From: Acidobacteriaceae bacterium
Lineage (GTDB): Bacteria > Acidobacteriota > Terriglobia > Terriglobales > Acidobacteriaceae
NCBI GenBank assembly: GCA_003133425.1
Contig: PKXI01000282.1
Coordinates: forward strand, 13,332 to 25,514
Length of the DNA: 12,183 bases
Reading direction: 5' to 3'
A model generated the notes under the pieces. That model did not search any database. It was given only the letters and a program-made list of their open reading frames with translations, and was not told the DNA's origin. Positions within the stretch are counted from its first letter, which is position 1. Each line of letters opens with the position of its first letter. Shown piece by piece: positions 1 to 6,748 of this stretch. A program made the position numbers and the translations under genes.

Positions 1-1
1 G

Positions 2-529
2 GGCGGCGCGGCGAAGGGGCCTGACGCCGGAACCATTGTGACGCCGGCGGTGGCGCTCAATTCTGAGCTGAGCCTGATTGAAGGGGAGATGATGGGAGCG
101 GTGAAGGCGATGCCGACGGAGAAGTTCGGATTTGCGCCGAGCGCGGCAATCTTTGTTCCGGGGCAGACGACTGAGTTCGCAACTGTGAGGACATTTGCGC
201 AGCAGGCGACCCATGTGGCTCAGGCCAACTACTTCTTCTTTTCAATGCTCAGCGGAATGAAGCCGGATGTGGATATGAAGGCATTCGCCAAGATGACGAG
301 CAAGGAGGATGCAGTGGCAGCGCTGGCCGGTTCGTTCGCGTTTGGTCACAAAGCGATTGCTACGCTGACGGCGGCCAATGCGTTTGAGGTTTTGAAAACG
401 CCGGAGCCGGGCATACAGACGCGTTCGACATTCGCGGGGTTTGCCATCTCACATGCCAACGATCACTACGGGCAGATGGTGGAGTATTTGCGGATGAACG
501 GGCTTGTGCCTCCGGCGAGCGCCAGGTAG
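2..529 (+). CDS. DinB superfamily protein, 5' end cut by window edge
   Basis: This encodes a DinB/YfiT-type four-helix-bundle protein, a fold whose members usually bind a metal through three histidines. Counting from the GTG at 38, the likely triad is H59 (in QATHVAQANYFF), H139 and H143 (in ISHANDHYGQMVEYLRMNG). The HxxxH near the C-terminus followed by a GLVPPAS end is typical of acidobacterial DinB proteins. The frame has no stop between base 2 and the GTG at 38, so the true start probably lies outside the window. Many relatives carry a signal peptide there, and the GTG has no clear ribosome binding site. The C-terminus is complete, and a strong inverted repeat lies 12 bases downstream. 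The family is clear from the motifs. The substrate is unknown; members range from thiol transferases to proteins of no known activity. Confidence 0.82.
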   Translation, partial: GGAAKGPDAGTIVTPAVALNSELSLIEGEMMGAVKAMPTEKFGFAPSAAIFVPGQTTEFATVRTFAQQATHVAQANYFFFSMLSGMKPDVDMKAFAKMTSKEDAVAALAGSFAFGHKAIATLTAANAFEVLKTPEPGIQTRSTFAGFAISHANDHYGQMVEYLRMNGLVPPASAR

Positions 530-540
530 GCATTTGAGCG

Positions 541-581
541 TTTGTGGCTGGTTCAGAGGTGGGCTCTCTGCCAGCCACAAA
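541..581. terminator. Long inverted repeat after the DinB gene, possible terminator
   Basis: TTTGTGGCTGG (541-551) is perfectly complementary to CCAGCCACAAA (571-581). Inside it, CAGAG (554-558) pairs with CTCTG (566-570), giving a long two-part stem. A run of six T lies at 593-598, but 11 bases past the stem, so this is not a textbook intrinsic terminator. Its place between a gene end and the next promoter fits transcription termination or 3'-end protection. Confidence 0.45.
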
Positions 582-621
582 GAGTCATGATATTTTTTCC
601 AGTTGCAACCAGAGATTCAGC

Positions 622-627
622 TATAAT
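622..627 (+). promoter_or_regulatory. Putative -10 box (TATAAT) for the two-module secreted protein
   Basis: A perfect TATAAT lies 34 bases before the ATG at 662, which would place the transcription start near 634. No good -35 box sits at 17 bases. TTGCAA at 603-608 is too close (13 bases) and TTCCAG at 597-602 is 19 bases away. The call rests mainly on the -10 match and its place between a terminator-like repeat and a well-spaced ribosome binding site. Confidence 0.42.
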
Positions 628-661
628 TCACGCCTGTACTTCAATCCCCTGGAGGTTTGCG

Positions 662-1456
662 ATGAAAAAGCTGCTCTTTCCCGCGGCGCTCGCAATCGTG
701 CTTTTTCCGATGATTGCGGCGGCGCAAAGCGCGTTTGACGGCACATGGAAGATCGATATGAGCAAGGTCAATTTTCCAAAGAAACCGGACGTTTACTTGC
801 TGCAGAATGGCACGTATGAGTGCAAGACGTGCACTCCACCTTATGCAGTGAAGGCGGACGGGACAGACCAACCTATCACCGGACATCCTTACTATGACAG
901 CGTGGCGATCACGGTGGTGAACGACAAAGAGGTCCAGGAGACGGACAAGAAAGGCGGCAAGGTTGTTGCTACCTCGACCTCGACGGTCTCGGCAGATGGC
1001 AACGCCGTGTTGTTCGAGTTTACCGATAGCAGCAACACAAACGGGGGCCCTCCCGTGACAGGGAAGGGCGAAGCCGTGCGCGTTGCGAAGGGTCCGGCTG
1101 GTTCGCATGCGATATCGGGTTCCTGGCGGACTTCACAGCTTGAAGACCTTTCAGACAATGCCACCGTTTTTACCTACAAGGTGGATGGGGACTCGATTAC
1201 CATGAGCAATCCCACGGGCCAGACTTACACCGCCAAGCTGGACGGGACCGACACGCCGATGGTGGGCGATCCTGGTACGACCAGCGTGTCAGTAAAGATG
1301 CTGGGCAAGAACACGCTCGAGGAGACCGATAAGCGGGAGGGCAAAGTGATCGGCATCTTCAAGTTCACGGTAGTGGGCGACGGCAAGACTGCCAAAGCCA
1401 GCTTTGAGGACAAGTTGCAGGACCGGACTACTGAATTCGAGGCGACGAAGGAGTAG
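662..1456 (+). CDS. Secreted protein of unknown function with two homologous modules
   Basis: This is a 264-residue exported protein. The ATG at 662 is preceded by GGAGG (651-655) at a spacing of 6 bases and by a TATAAT box, so an open frame reaching further upstream is not used. Residues 1-21 form a clear signal peptide (MKKLLFPAALAIVLFPMIAAA). The mature part contains two related modules. Residues 27-140 begin GTWKIDMSK and residues 153-264 begin GSWRTSQLE. Both contain a (K/L)DGTD-type motif, then an ETDK(K/R)xGKV motif about 28 residues later, then a strand-rich end. Module 1 has an extra C54-K-T-C57 pair that module 2 lacks. The pattern suggests a small beta-rich, lipocalin-like or jelly-roll fold, but that is inference. 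I recognise no enzyme motif. The DUF1569 gene follows after 57 bases on the same strand. Confidence 0.8.
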   Translation: MKKLLFPAALAIVLFPMIAAAQSAFDGTWKIDMSKVNFPKKPDVYLLQNGTYECKTCTPPYAVKADGTDQPITGHPYYDSVAITVVNDKEVQETDKKGGKVVATSTSTVSADGNAVLFEFTDSSNTNGGPPVTGKGEAVRVAKGPAGSHAISGSWRTSQLEDLSDNATVFTYKVDGDSITMSNPTGQTYTAKLDGTDTPMVGDPGTTSVSVKMLGKNTLEETDKREGKVIGIFKFTVVGDGKTAKASFEDKLQDRTTEFEATKE

Positions 1457-1513
1457 GGGGAATCCCGGGAGAGTGGGTGACCCGCCCCTGCGATAAGACT
1501 GTCGCGAGGAGCT

Positions 1514-1972
1514 ATGAAGACGCTGGCCAATGCCAAGGATAAGGCGGAGATCGTCCGGCGGCTGGAGGCTATTGGGCCGGTGAGCCGACGGCGCTGGGGG
1601 AAGATGACGGTTGCCGAGATGGTCTGTCATTTGAGCGATGGTTTTCGCGTGGCCATGAGCGAGAAGACAGCGAATCCGGTCAGCAATTTGTTTACAAGAT
1701 CGATGATGAAATGGGCCGCGCTATGGTTGCCGTTTCAGTGGCCTCACGGAGTTTCAACGGTGCCGGAGTGCGAGGCGGGGGTTAGGGGCACTACACCATC
1801 AGAAATGGAGCGAGACCTGAGAGAACTGCGGGAACTGCTGGAGAGATTCTCGAAGCAGCCACGGAAGTTCAGGTTTGCCGAGCACCCGATCTTCGGAAAG
1901 CTGTCGGATGCAGAATGGCTGCGCTGGGGGTATTTGCACACGGACCATCATCTGCGGCAGTTTGGGGTTTAG
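1514..1972 (+). CDS. DUF1569 family protein (DinB-like fold)
   Basis: This 152-residue protein has the usual length and landmarks of DUF1569, a branch of the DinB superfamily. H39 lies in AEMVCHLSD, an EHPIFGKLSDAEW block spans about 123-135, and the C-terminal HTDHHLRQFG (142-151) supplies H145 and H146. Family members are presumed metal-binding cytoplasmic proteins; no substrate is established. No signal peptide is visible. The ATG at 1514 is preceded by GAGGAG at 1506-1511, which leaves only 2 bases of spacing, short but usable. The last codon and stop (TAG, 1970-1972) overlap the stop of the oppositely oriented glycosyltransferase gene. It may share a transcript with the secreted protein 57 bases upstream, though the two proteins have no evident functional link. 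Confidence 0.85.
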   Translation: MKTLANAKDKAEIVRRLEAIGPVSRRRWGKMTVAEMVCHLSDGFRVAMSEKTANPVSNLFTRSMMKWAALWLPFQWPHGVSTVPECEAGVRGTTPSEMERDLRELRELLERFSKQPRKFRFAEHPIFGKLSDAEWLRWGYLHTDHHLRQFGV

Positions 1973-3243
1973 GGGCGAGCTGGCCGGCCTATTTTCAATT
2001 CGTCTTCGACAATGTCGGCTGCCTGCTCGAGTCCATCTATTTGCTGAATGGTAGCCTGCAGTTTGCGCGCTGCACTGCGATAGGATTCGTCTTCCAGGAC
2101 TGCGCGCAAGGCCCAACGCAGGCGCTTTGCAGTCAGCCTGAGCGGGGGCACGACGAGACCCGCTCCACGCGCTGCGACGCGCGCTGCAACTCCCGGCTGG
2201 TCGTTACCGAGTGGGATGCACACCAGAGGTATGCCCTCTGCCAGCGACTCGAGTGCGGTGTTAATGCCGGCATGGGTGATGACCGCGGCCGATCGCTTTA
2301 TCAGTTCCAATTGTGGCACATACTTTTCGACAATCGGATTGCCGCTTAATGCGCCAAGCCGCTCCCGGTCGATGCCGCCGCCAAGCGAGATGACCAGTTG
2401 CACCGGAAGGGCGGCGCACGCTTCGGCAATGATGCGAAAGACTCTCTCTGATCCGTTCTGCAGCGTACCGAGAGATGCGTAGACGAGCGGGCGACCGTCC
2501 AGCCGGTTCCAATCGAAGTCGATTTTGGGCCGCTGTTGGGCATCCACAAACGGGCCGGTGTAATGGAGCAGGGGATGCCGATTGCGCATCTCAATCTCAA
2601 ACTCGAGCGCGGCTGGAAGCTGCGCGACCTGAGCCAGGGTGGATAGCGCGTCGTCCCATTGCTTCATCGGCTTCAGTCCCCACGCCGAACGCTGCTGATT
2701 CACCACGGAGAAGATGGGCGCGGCGACGCGAGAGAGAAAGCGCATGGCGACTTCGTTGCGCAACCGGCTACCTGGACCCTGGCCAGCGGGCCAGCCAAAA
2801 CAATAGGGCGGAAGCCGATTGTCCCATACCATGGGCGGGATGATTGCAACCGACACGAAGGGCAGACCAAGATAGTCCGCAACGTTGCCCCCGAATTCTG
2901 CTTCGTCGACGAGAAAGGCTTCGACATTGGCGCGGCGAGCTGCTTCCGGTCCGTCGCGGAGCACCATGCGCGCGGTGTTTGTTATGCGCTCGAGAGTGAA
3001 GCGGAAGCTGGCGAGGCCGCGTAGCTCGCTCAAGTGCTGGTCTAGTTTTAGCAATGTTCCAGGAGGGAAGTCGCTCTGGCCGATCAGGCCGAACTCAATC
3101 CCCGCGGCTTTGACGCGGGCCTCTACATCGGCGATTCCGAAGATTACGACTGTGTGGCCGCGCTGCTGAAGACGACGCGCAAGCGCAGACAAAGGGTTGA
3201 TGTGCCCGGTTCCTGGGAAACAAAACGCGCCGATCCTTGCCAA
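1969..3243 (-). CDS. GT1-family UDP-sugar glycosyltransferase (CrtX/macrolide GT-like)
   Basis: This 424-residue GT-B enzyme is of the UGT/MGT type, which moves a sugar from a nucleotide donor to a small, often hydrophobic acceptor. The N-terminal PGTGHINPLSAL motif (10-21) carries H14, the catalytic base position in GT1 enzymes. The C-terminal domain shows VYASLGT (254-260) and the donor signature THAGINTALESLAEG (323-337), followed by PLGNDQP (344-350), whose D348-Q349 pair contacts the sugar in characterised members. Layout and length fit zeaxanthin glucosyltransferase CrtX and macrolide or sterol glycosyltransferases, but no carotenoid or polyketide genes are nearby, so the acceptor cannot be named. 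The start is TTG (3241-3243), chosen because GGAG at 3250-3253 lies 6 bases upstream and the GxGHxNP motif would be lost with later starts. Confidence 0.88.
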   Translation of the reverse strand: MARIGAFCFPGTGHINPLSALARRLQQRGHTVVIFGIADVEARVKAAGIEFGLIGQSDFPPGTLLKLDQHLSELRGLASFRFTLERITNTARMVLRDGPEAARRANVEAFLVDEAEFGGNVADYLGLPFVSVAIIPPMVWDNRLPPYCFGWPAGQGPGSRLRNEVAMRFLSRVAAPIFSVVNQQRSAWGLKPMKQWDDALSTLAQVAQLPAALEFEIEMRNRHPLLHYTGPFVDAQQRPKIDFDWNRLDGRPLVYASLGTLQNGSERVFRIIAEACAALPVQLVISLGGGIDRERLGALSGNPIVEKYVPQLELIKRSAAVITHAGINTALESLAEGIPLVCIPLGNDQPGVAARVAARGAGLVVPPLRLTAKRLRWALRAVLEDESYRSAARKLQATIQQIDGLEQAADIVEDELKIGRPARP

Positions 3244-3249
3244 GCTTCA

Positions 3250-3253
3250 CTCC
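3250..3253 (-). promoter_or_regulatory. Ribosome binding site deciding the TTG start of the glycosyltransferase
   Basis: On the minus strand GGAG is followed by six bases and then TTG, which opens the frame just before the conserved glycine-rich N-terminal motif. A GTG overlapping this site is in another frame. A 5-bp hairpin (CCCGC 3277-3281 with GCGGG 3291-3295) lies in the probable leader. Confidence 0.6.
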
Positions 3254-3378
3254 AGTTGTTGTTGGATGAGATGAGTCCCGCTGGCTGAACGCGGGGTGAG
3301 GATAATTGGATTCTCTCAGATTGGAGTGGTGGGGAACGAGGGAACAGGGAAGGGCCGCCCGGCTGGGGTTCGTGTTCT

Positions 3379-3417
3379 CCCACCCTTCGCCAGAAAAAGG
3401 CGAAGGATGGGGCACCC
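3379..3417. repeat. Dispersed hairpin repeat, copy 1
   Basis: CCCACCCTTCGCC (3379-3391) pairs with GGCGAAGGATGGG (3399-3411), with one C-A mismatch and a 7-base A-rich loop, and the unit ends in GGCACCC. It belongs to a family with four more copies in this window that share the TCCCACC...GATGGGGCACCC frame. The 5' flank (GGGGAACGAG, then GGTTCG) also resembles the flank of the copy at 7987. It lies between two minus-strand genes, downstream of the ABC-F stop. Confidence 0.78.
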
Positions 3418-3463
3418 AGACGTTTGTGGTTGGTGTAAGGGTGAGGCACTCGGCGTGCTTCGA

Positions 3464-5062
3464 TTAGTTGTGTTTGCCTTTCCATTCGGCGTAGGGGCCT
3501 TGGAAGTCTTCTATGCCGTCGGACTTGAAGTTCCATAACCTTGTGGCTACTTCGTCGATCAGGTCGTGGTCGTGGGTTACTAACAGGACTGTGCCTTCGT
3601 AGCGCTGGAGGGCTATGTTCAGGGCGTTGATGGCTTCGAGATCTAAGTGGTTGGTTGGTTCGTCGAAGATTAAGATATTAGGTTTCGTCAGGATTAGTTT
3701 GCAGAAGGCGAGGCGGGCTTGTTCGCCACCGCTTAATGCTTTGGTTTGCTTGTCGCCTTCTTCGCCGCTGAAGAGCATCTGGCCCAGGATGCCGCGGATT
3801 TCTTCTACGTGGGCGGCGGGGTTCCAACGATGGAGCCACTCGGCTACTGTGAGGCCATGCTCGATGGTTGCGCCTACGTCTTGCGGGAAGTAGCCGATCT
3901 GGGCTTCGTGGCCCCAGAAGACGGTGCCGGAATCGAGCACGAAGTCTTTGTCTGCGAGGCCGGGATAGTTGTTTAGCAGGCTCTTGATGAGCGTGGTTTT
4001 GCCGGCGCCGTTGCGGCCCATGAGGCAGATTTTTTCGCCGCGGATGAGGTTGGCAGTGAAGCCGTCAAGCACCTTGTGATCGCCGTAGAGCTTGGTGATG
4101 TGCTTGAACTCGAGGACGTGCTTGCCGCTGGGGCGGGTCTGGTCGAATCTGATATAAGGGCGCGCGATGTTGGAGCGGGCGAGGTCGTTGGTCTGCAGGC
4201 GCTCGACTTCTTTGCGGCGGCTGGTGACTTGCGAGGAGCGGGTTCCGGCGGAGAAGCGGGCGATGAAGTCGTTGAGCTGGGCGATCTTCTTTTCGCGCTG
4301 GCTGATCTGCGACTCGAGGGTGGAGCGGATCTGGGTTTTGGCCATCACCATGTCGTCGTATCCGCCGGTGTAGACGATGATGGTTTCGTAGTCGATGTCG
4401 GCGGTGTGGGTGGTGACAGAGTTGAGGAAGTGGCGATCGTGCGAGATGCAGATGAGGGTGCCGTTGTAGTTCTGCAGGAAGTCCTGAAGCCAGTGGATGG
4501 AGTCGAGATCGAGATAGTTGGTGGGCTCGTCGAGGAGCAGAGCTTCTGGCTTGCCGAAGAGGGCCTGGGCTAACAGGACGCGGACTTTTTGACCGCCCTG
4601 GATCTCGGACATTTTGCGCTCGTGGATTTCTTCGAGAATGTCGAGCCCATCGAGGAGGACTGCGGCGTCGGCTTCGGCGGTGTAGCCGTCTTCGTCGCCG
4701 ATGACGCCTTCAAGCTCGCCGAGACGCATGCCGTCGGCGTCGGATAACTCGGGCTTCTCGTAGATGCGATCGCGCTCTTCAAGGGCGGCCCAGAGAGGCT
4801 TGTTGCCCATGATGACGGTGTCGATGACGCGATAGGCATCGAAGGCGAACTGGTCCTGGCGGAGTACGCCGAATTTGCGGGGGCGGACGACGTTGCCTTT
4901 TTGGGCGTCGATCTCGCCGGTGAGGACCTTCATGAAGGTGGATTTGCCGGAGCCGTTGGGTCCGGTGAGGCCGTAGCGGCGGCCGGGGACGAAGCTGACG
5001 CTTACATCTTCAAAGAGGACTTTGGAGCCGTAGCGCATGGAGACGTTGCTGACACTTAGCAT
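3464..5062 (-). CDS. ybiT: ABC-F family ATPase, YbiT type
   Basis: This is a 532-residue soluble twin-ATPase protein with no membrane domain. Domain 1 has Walker A GPNGSGKS (34-41), a signature loop SEIQGGQK (152-159), Walker B LLLDEP (175-180) and switch H208. An inter-domain linker with basic, coiled-coil-like segments spans about 240-305. Domain 2 has Walker A GRNGAGKT (349-356), signature LSGGEQ (443-448), Walker B LIFDEP (464-469) and switch H497. Diagnostic stretches such as LRQDQFAFDAYRVIDTVIMG and SRRKEVERLQ match E. coli YbiT and B. subtilis YkpA over the full length. ABC-F proteins bind the ribosomal E site and act on stalled or impaired translation; YbiT is a housekeeping member, not a clear antibiotic resistance factor. 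The ATG at 5062 is preceded by AGGA at a 10-base distance. The symbol is by homology. Confidence 0.93.
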   Translation of the reverse strand: MLSVSNVSMRYGSKVLFEDVSVSFVPGRRYGLTGPNGSGKSTFMKVLTGEIDAQKGNVVRPRKFGVLRQDQFAFDAYRVIDTVIMGNKPLWAALEERDRIYEKPELSDADGMRLGELEGVIGDEDGYTAEADAAVLLDGLDILEEIHERKMSEIQGGQKVRVLLAQALFGKPEALLLDEPTNYLDLDSIHWLQDFLQNYNGTLICISHDRHFLNSVTTHTADIDYETIIVYTGGYDDMVMAKTQIRSTLESQISQREKKIAQLNDFIARFSAGTRSSQVTSRRKEVERLQTNDLARSNIARPYIRFDQTRPSGKHVLEFKHITKLYGDHKVLDGFTANLIRGEKICLMGRNGAGKTTLIKSLLNNYPGLADKDFVLDSGTVFWGHEAQIGYFPQDVGATIEHGLTVAEWLHRWNPAAHVEEIRGILGQMLFSGEEGDKQTKALSGGEQARLAFCKLILTKPNILIFDEPTNHLDLEAINALNIALQRYEGTVLLVTHDHDLIDEVATRLWNFKSDGIEDFQGPYAEWKGKHN

Positions 5063-5360
5063 GATTGCTGGTTCCTAAACTTGGTTCCGGTTGCCGTGCG
5101 CGGGCCACAGTTTTGCGGTGGCCGCTCGGGCCCGAATCCGGATCGGTTGAAGCGAGGTTTTGAGGCGCGATACGCATGCGGCCCCGGAGAACTTCGGCTC
5201 TTCTAGTTTCTCATAGGTGGGGCTGGAGGGTGGAAGAGCCAGAATCTAAAGAGCTGATAGGAGATGTCCAGTTGCGGGCAAGTTGAGTAATTGCGGTGGG
5301 GGGACTTGAATGAACGCAGCAAGTTAGCCCCTGCTCAAGCGGGGTTAGCGAGTCAGCAAG
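5063..5360. other. Intergenic region between AmpH-like and ABC-F genes
   Basis: This 298-base gap should hold the ABC-F promoter and leader, but I see no convincing -10/-35 pair. It contains several dyads: GGCCAC/GTGGCC around a 9-base loop (about 5104-5124), GGCTCTTC (5196-5203) with GAAGAGCC (5233-5240), and a hairpin next to the AmpH stop (5325-5347). Segments ATAGGTGGGGCT (about 5214-5225) and TAAAGAGCTGATAGG (about 5247-5261) resemble the 5' flank of the dispersed hairpin at 8992 and may be remnants of a decayed copy. I see no gene. Confidence 0.5.
5325..5347 (-). terminator. Hairpin just downstream of the AmpH-like gene
   Basis: TAGCCCC (5325-5331) pairs with GGGGTTA (5341-5347) with one wobble. 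After a bulged T the stem continues with GC/GC, closed by a TCAA tetraloop. It starts 14 bases beyond the minus-strand stop. No U-tract follows on the minus strand, so intrinsic termination is uncertain. Confidence 0.32.
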
Positions 5361-6536
5361 TCAGTGGCGGCGTTTTTTGGGATGGCGCCTGGCTGGGCGC
5401 GCGACGTGGACTTTGGGAGGGATGGGCGGAAAGTTGGCCAGGGCAGCGAGCAGGTTGTTGGATTCGTAAAAAAAGTCGACCTGGGCGTGGCCGTTGCCTT
5501 CAGTGATTGCGAGGAATATGCCGGTCTGGCGCTGGGGGCTGAGGGCGATGTAGGTGCCGAAGCCTGCGCCGCCACCGGTTTTTTCCAAGATAGTGGAGGG
5601 GCTGGCTGGGTCGCCTAGCTGAATCCATCCGAGGCCAATGCCGGTGGGGTCCCCTGCATGGTTGAGGCCGTCGATTGATTTGAGCTGCTGCGGCTTGAGG
5701 TAGACGTCGAGAGCTCCGGCAGGCTGCGCGGGAGAGCCGGGCATGTGCAGCAGGTATTGGAGCAGCTTGACCATGTCGACGGGGGTTGAATAGACACCTC
5801 CGCTGGCGCCCGAGGCTTGGGTATCGGTGCACGGGCCCTGGTCTTTTGTTCCGCGCAGCAGGCGGGAGCATTGATCTGCCGAGGGCACAAGCGTTGTATC
5901 CCACATGTTGAGCGGCTGCAAAAGGCTGTCGTGGAGGAGATGGGCGTAGCTCTTGCCGGTTGCGGAGGCCAGGGCGTCGCCGAGGAGATCGAAGCCGATG
6001 TTGGAGTAGAGGGCGGCGGTGCCGGGGGCCGTTTTTGGTTTCTGCTGCTGGAGCCAGTTCCAGCGGAATTTGTAATCGGGGAAGGTGAAGTGCGGGGTGT
6101 TACGGGGATAGGAGCTGACCTCGCGGGGCAGGCCGGCCGTGTGGGTGGCGAGATTGCGGAGCCTGATGGGCTGGCCGAGGGCGAAGACGGGGACGCCTTT
6201 GCCCTTGGGAGCGTAGCGCTGCAGAGGATCGTCGAGCGTGACTGTGCCGTTGGCGACGAGGCGGGCGAGCAGGTCGGTGGTGAGGACTTTGGAGATGGAG
6301 CAGAGACGGATCTCGGAGTTGGTGTCGGGGTTGTGAGCACTGCCGGGAAATGTCTCGCCGTAGGTCTTGATCATTGATTCGCGGCCGCGCACGACTACCA
6401 GCACCATTCCGGTGGCGGCCGACTGGGCAAAGATATTTTGTCCGCGCTGGTCGGCGTCGGCGAGGGAAATGGGCTGTTGTGCGGTGAGAGACACTGCCAG
6501 AGCACAAATCAAAGTGGCGAGAACAAGACGCGTGAT
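5361..6536 (-). CDS. AmpH-like serine beta-lactamase/DD-peptidase family protein
   Basis: This is a periplasmic serine hydrolase of the class C/AmpH group. E. coli AmpH is a bifunctional DD-carboxypeptidase/endopeptidase that trims peptidoglycan and binds beta-lactams. Numbering from the TTG at 6512, the catalytic motifs are S72-I-S-K75 (SxxK), Y169-S-N171 and K311-T-G-G. AmpH-like stretches include SAATGMVLVVV, NLATHTAGLPRE, YSNIGFDLLGDALASATGK and SGGVYSTPVDM. The C-terminus ends in a basic, proline-rich tail. The start is a problem. TTG 6512 leaves a 12-residue signal peptide with no positive charge. Reading on upstream gives MTRLVLATLICALAVSLTAQ if the ATC at 6534-6536 initiates, which looks like a complete signal peptide. 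I use that start, but no good ribosome binding site precedes it. The frame stays open to 6641 without ATG, GTG or TTG. The gene is divergent from the TIGR03435 gene. Confidence 0.87.
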   Translation of the reverse strand: MTRLVLATLICALAVSLTAQQPISLADADQRGQNIFAQSAATGMVLVVVRGRESMIKTYGETFPGSAHNPDTNSEIRLCSISKVLTTDLLARLVANGTVTLDDPLQRYAPKGKGVPVFALGQPIRLRNLATHTAGLPREVSSYPRNTPHFTFPDYKFRWNWLQQQKPKTAPGTAALYSNIGFDLLGDALASATGKSYAHLLHDSLLQPLNMWDTTLVPSADQCSRLLRGTKDQGPCTDTQASGASGGVYSTPVDMVKLLQYLLHMPGSPAQPAGALDVYLKPQQLKSIDGLNHAGDPTGIGLGWIQLGDPASPSTILEKTGGGAGFGTYIALSPQRQTGIFLAITEGNGHAQVDFFYESNNLLAALANFPPIPPKVHVARPARRHPKKRRH

Positions 6537-6650
6537 GGGCGAGGGGCGGATCGCCGGGTACGCGGATTTTTCTGCGGGGCGCGAGCTAGGTATGGGGCAG
6601 GATCGAATCGCTATGACCGGAGTCTCCCTTGAGTGGAGGGGTTACGGCTT

Positions 6651-6656
6651 ACTATA
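6651..6656 (-). promoter_or_regulatory. Possible -10 box (TATAGT) for the AmpH-like gene
   Basis: On the minus strand TATAGT matches the -10 consensus at five of six positions and would start transcription near 6644. It is followed by an AAGGGAG sequence (about 6621-6627) that could serve as a ribosome binding site. No -35 box is evident. The nearest codon at normal spacing after AAGGGAG is ATA (6612-6614), in frame with the hydrolase but not a standard start. Confidence 0.28.
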
Positions 6657-6709
6657 GCGCAGCGAACTCACTGCAGGGTTGGGTTCTACTGAGTACATTG
6701 GAACGGCGG

Positions 6710-6715
6710 TACAAT
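6710..6715 (+). promoter_or_regulatory. Possible -10 box (TACAAT) for the TIGR03435 gene
   Basis: TACAAT matches five of six -10 positions and would place the start of transcription near 6722, leaving about 27 bases before the ATT at 6749. I see no matching -35 box at the right distance, so confidence is low. Confidence 0.25.
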
Positions 6716-6748
6716 TGCGGTGAACTCGTTTATGGGAAAGAGACTTCA

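Noticed and set aside
542..661. Upstream extension of the two-module secreted protein to 542
   Set aside because: It would cover a terminator-like repeat, a TATAAT box and the ribosome binding site. The ATG at 662 opens a perfect signal peptide.
4076..4573. Plus-strand open frame inside the ABC-F gene
   Set aside because: Its Gly/Val/Asp-rich product is the antisense shadow of a well-conserved ATPase.
3464..5062. ABC-F protein as an antibiotic resistance factor
   Set aside because: The sequence follows YbiT/YkpA across the whole length, a housekeeping group. No resistance-type leader peptide or mobile context was seen.
5615..6377. Open frames on both strands overlapping the AmpH-like gene
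   Set aside because: Both are shadows. They are Ser/Pro/Thr-rich or Gly/Glu-rich, while the AmpH-like frame has all catalytic motifs.
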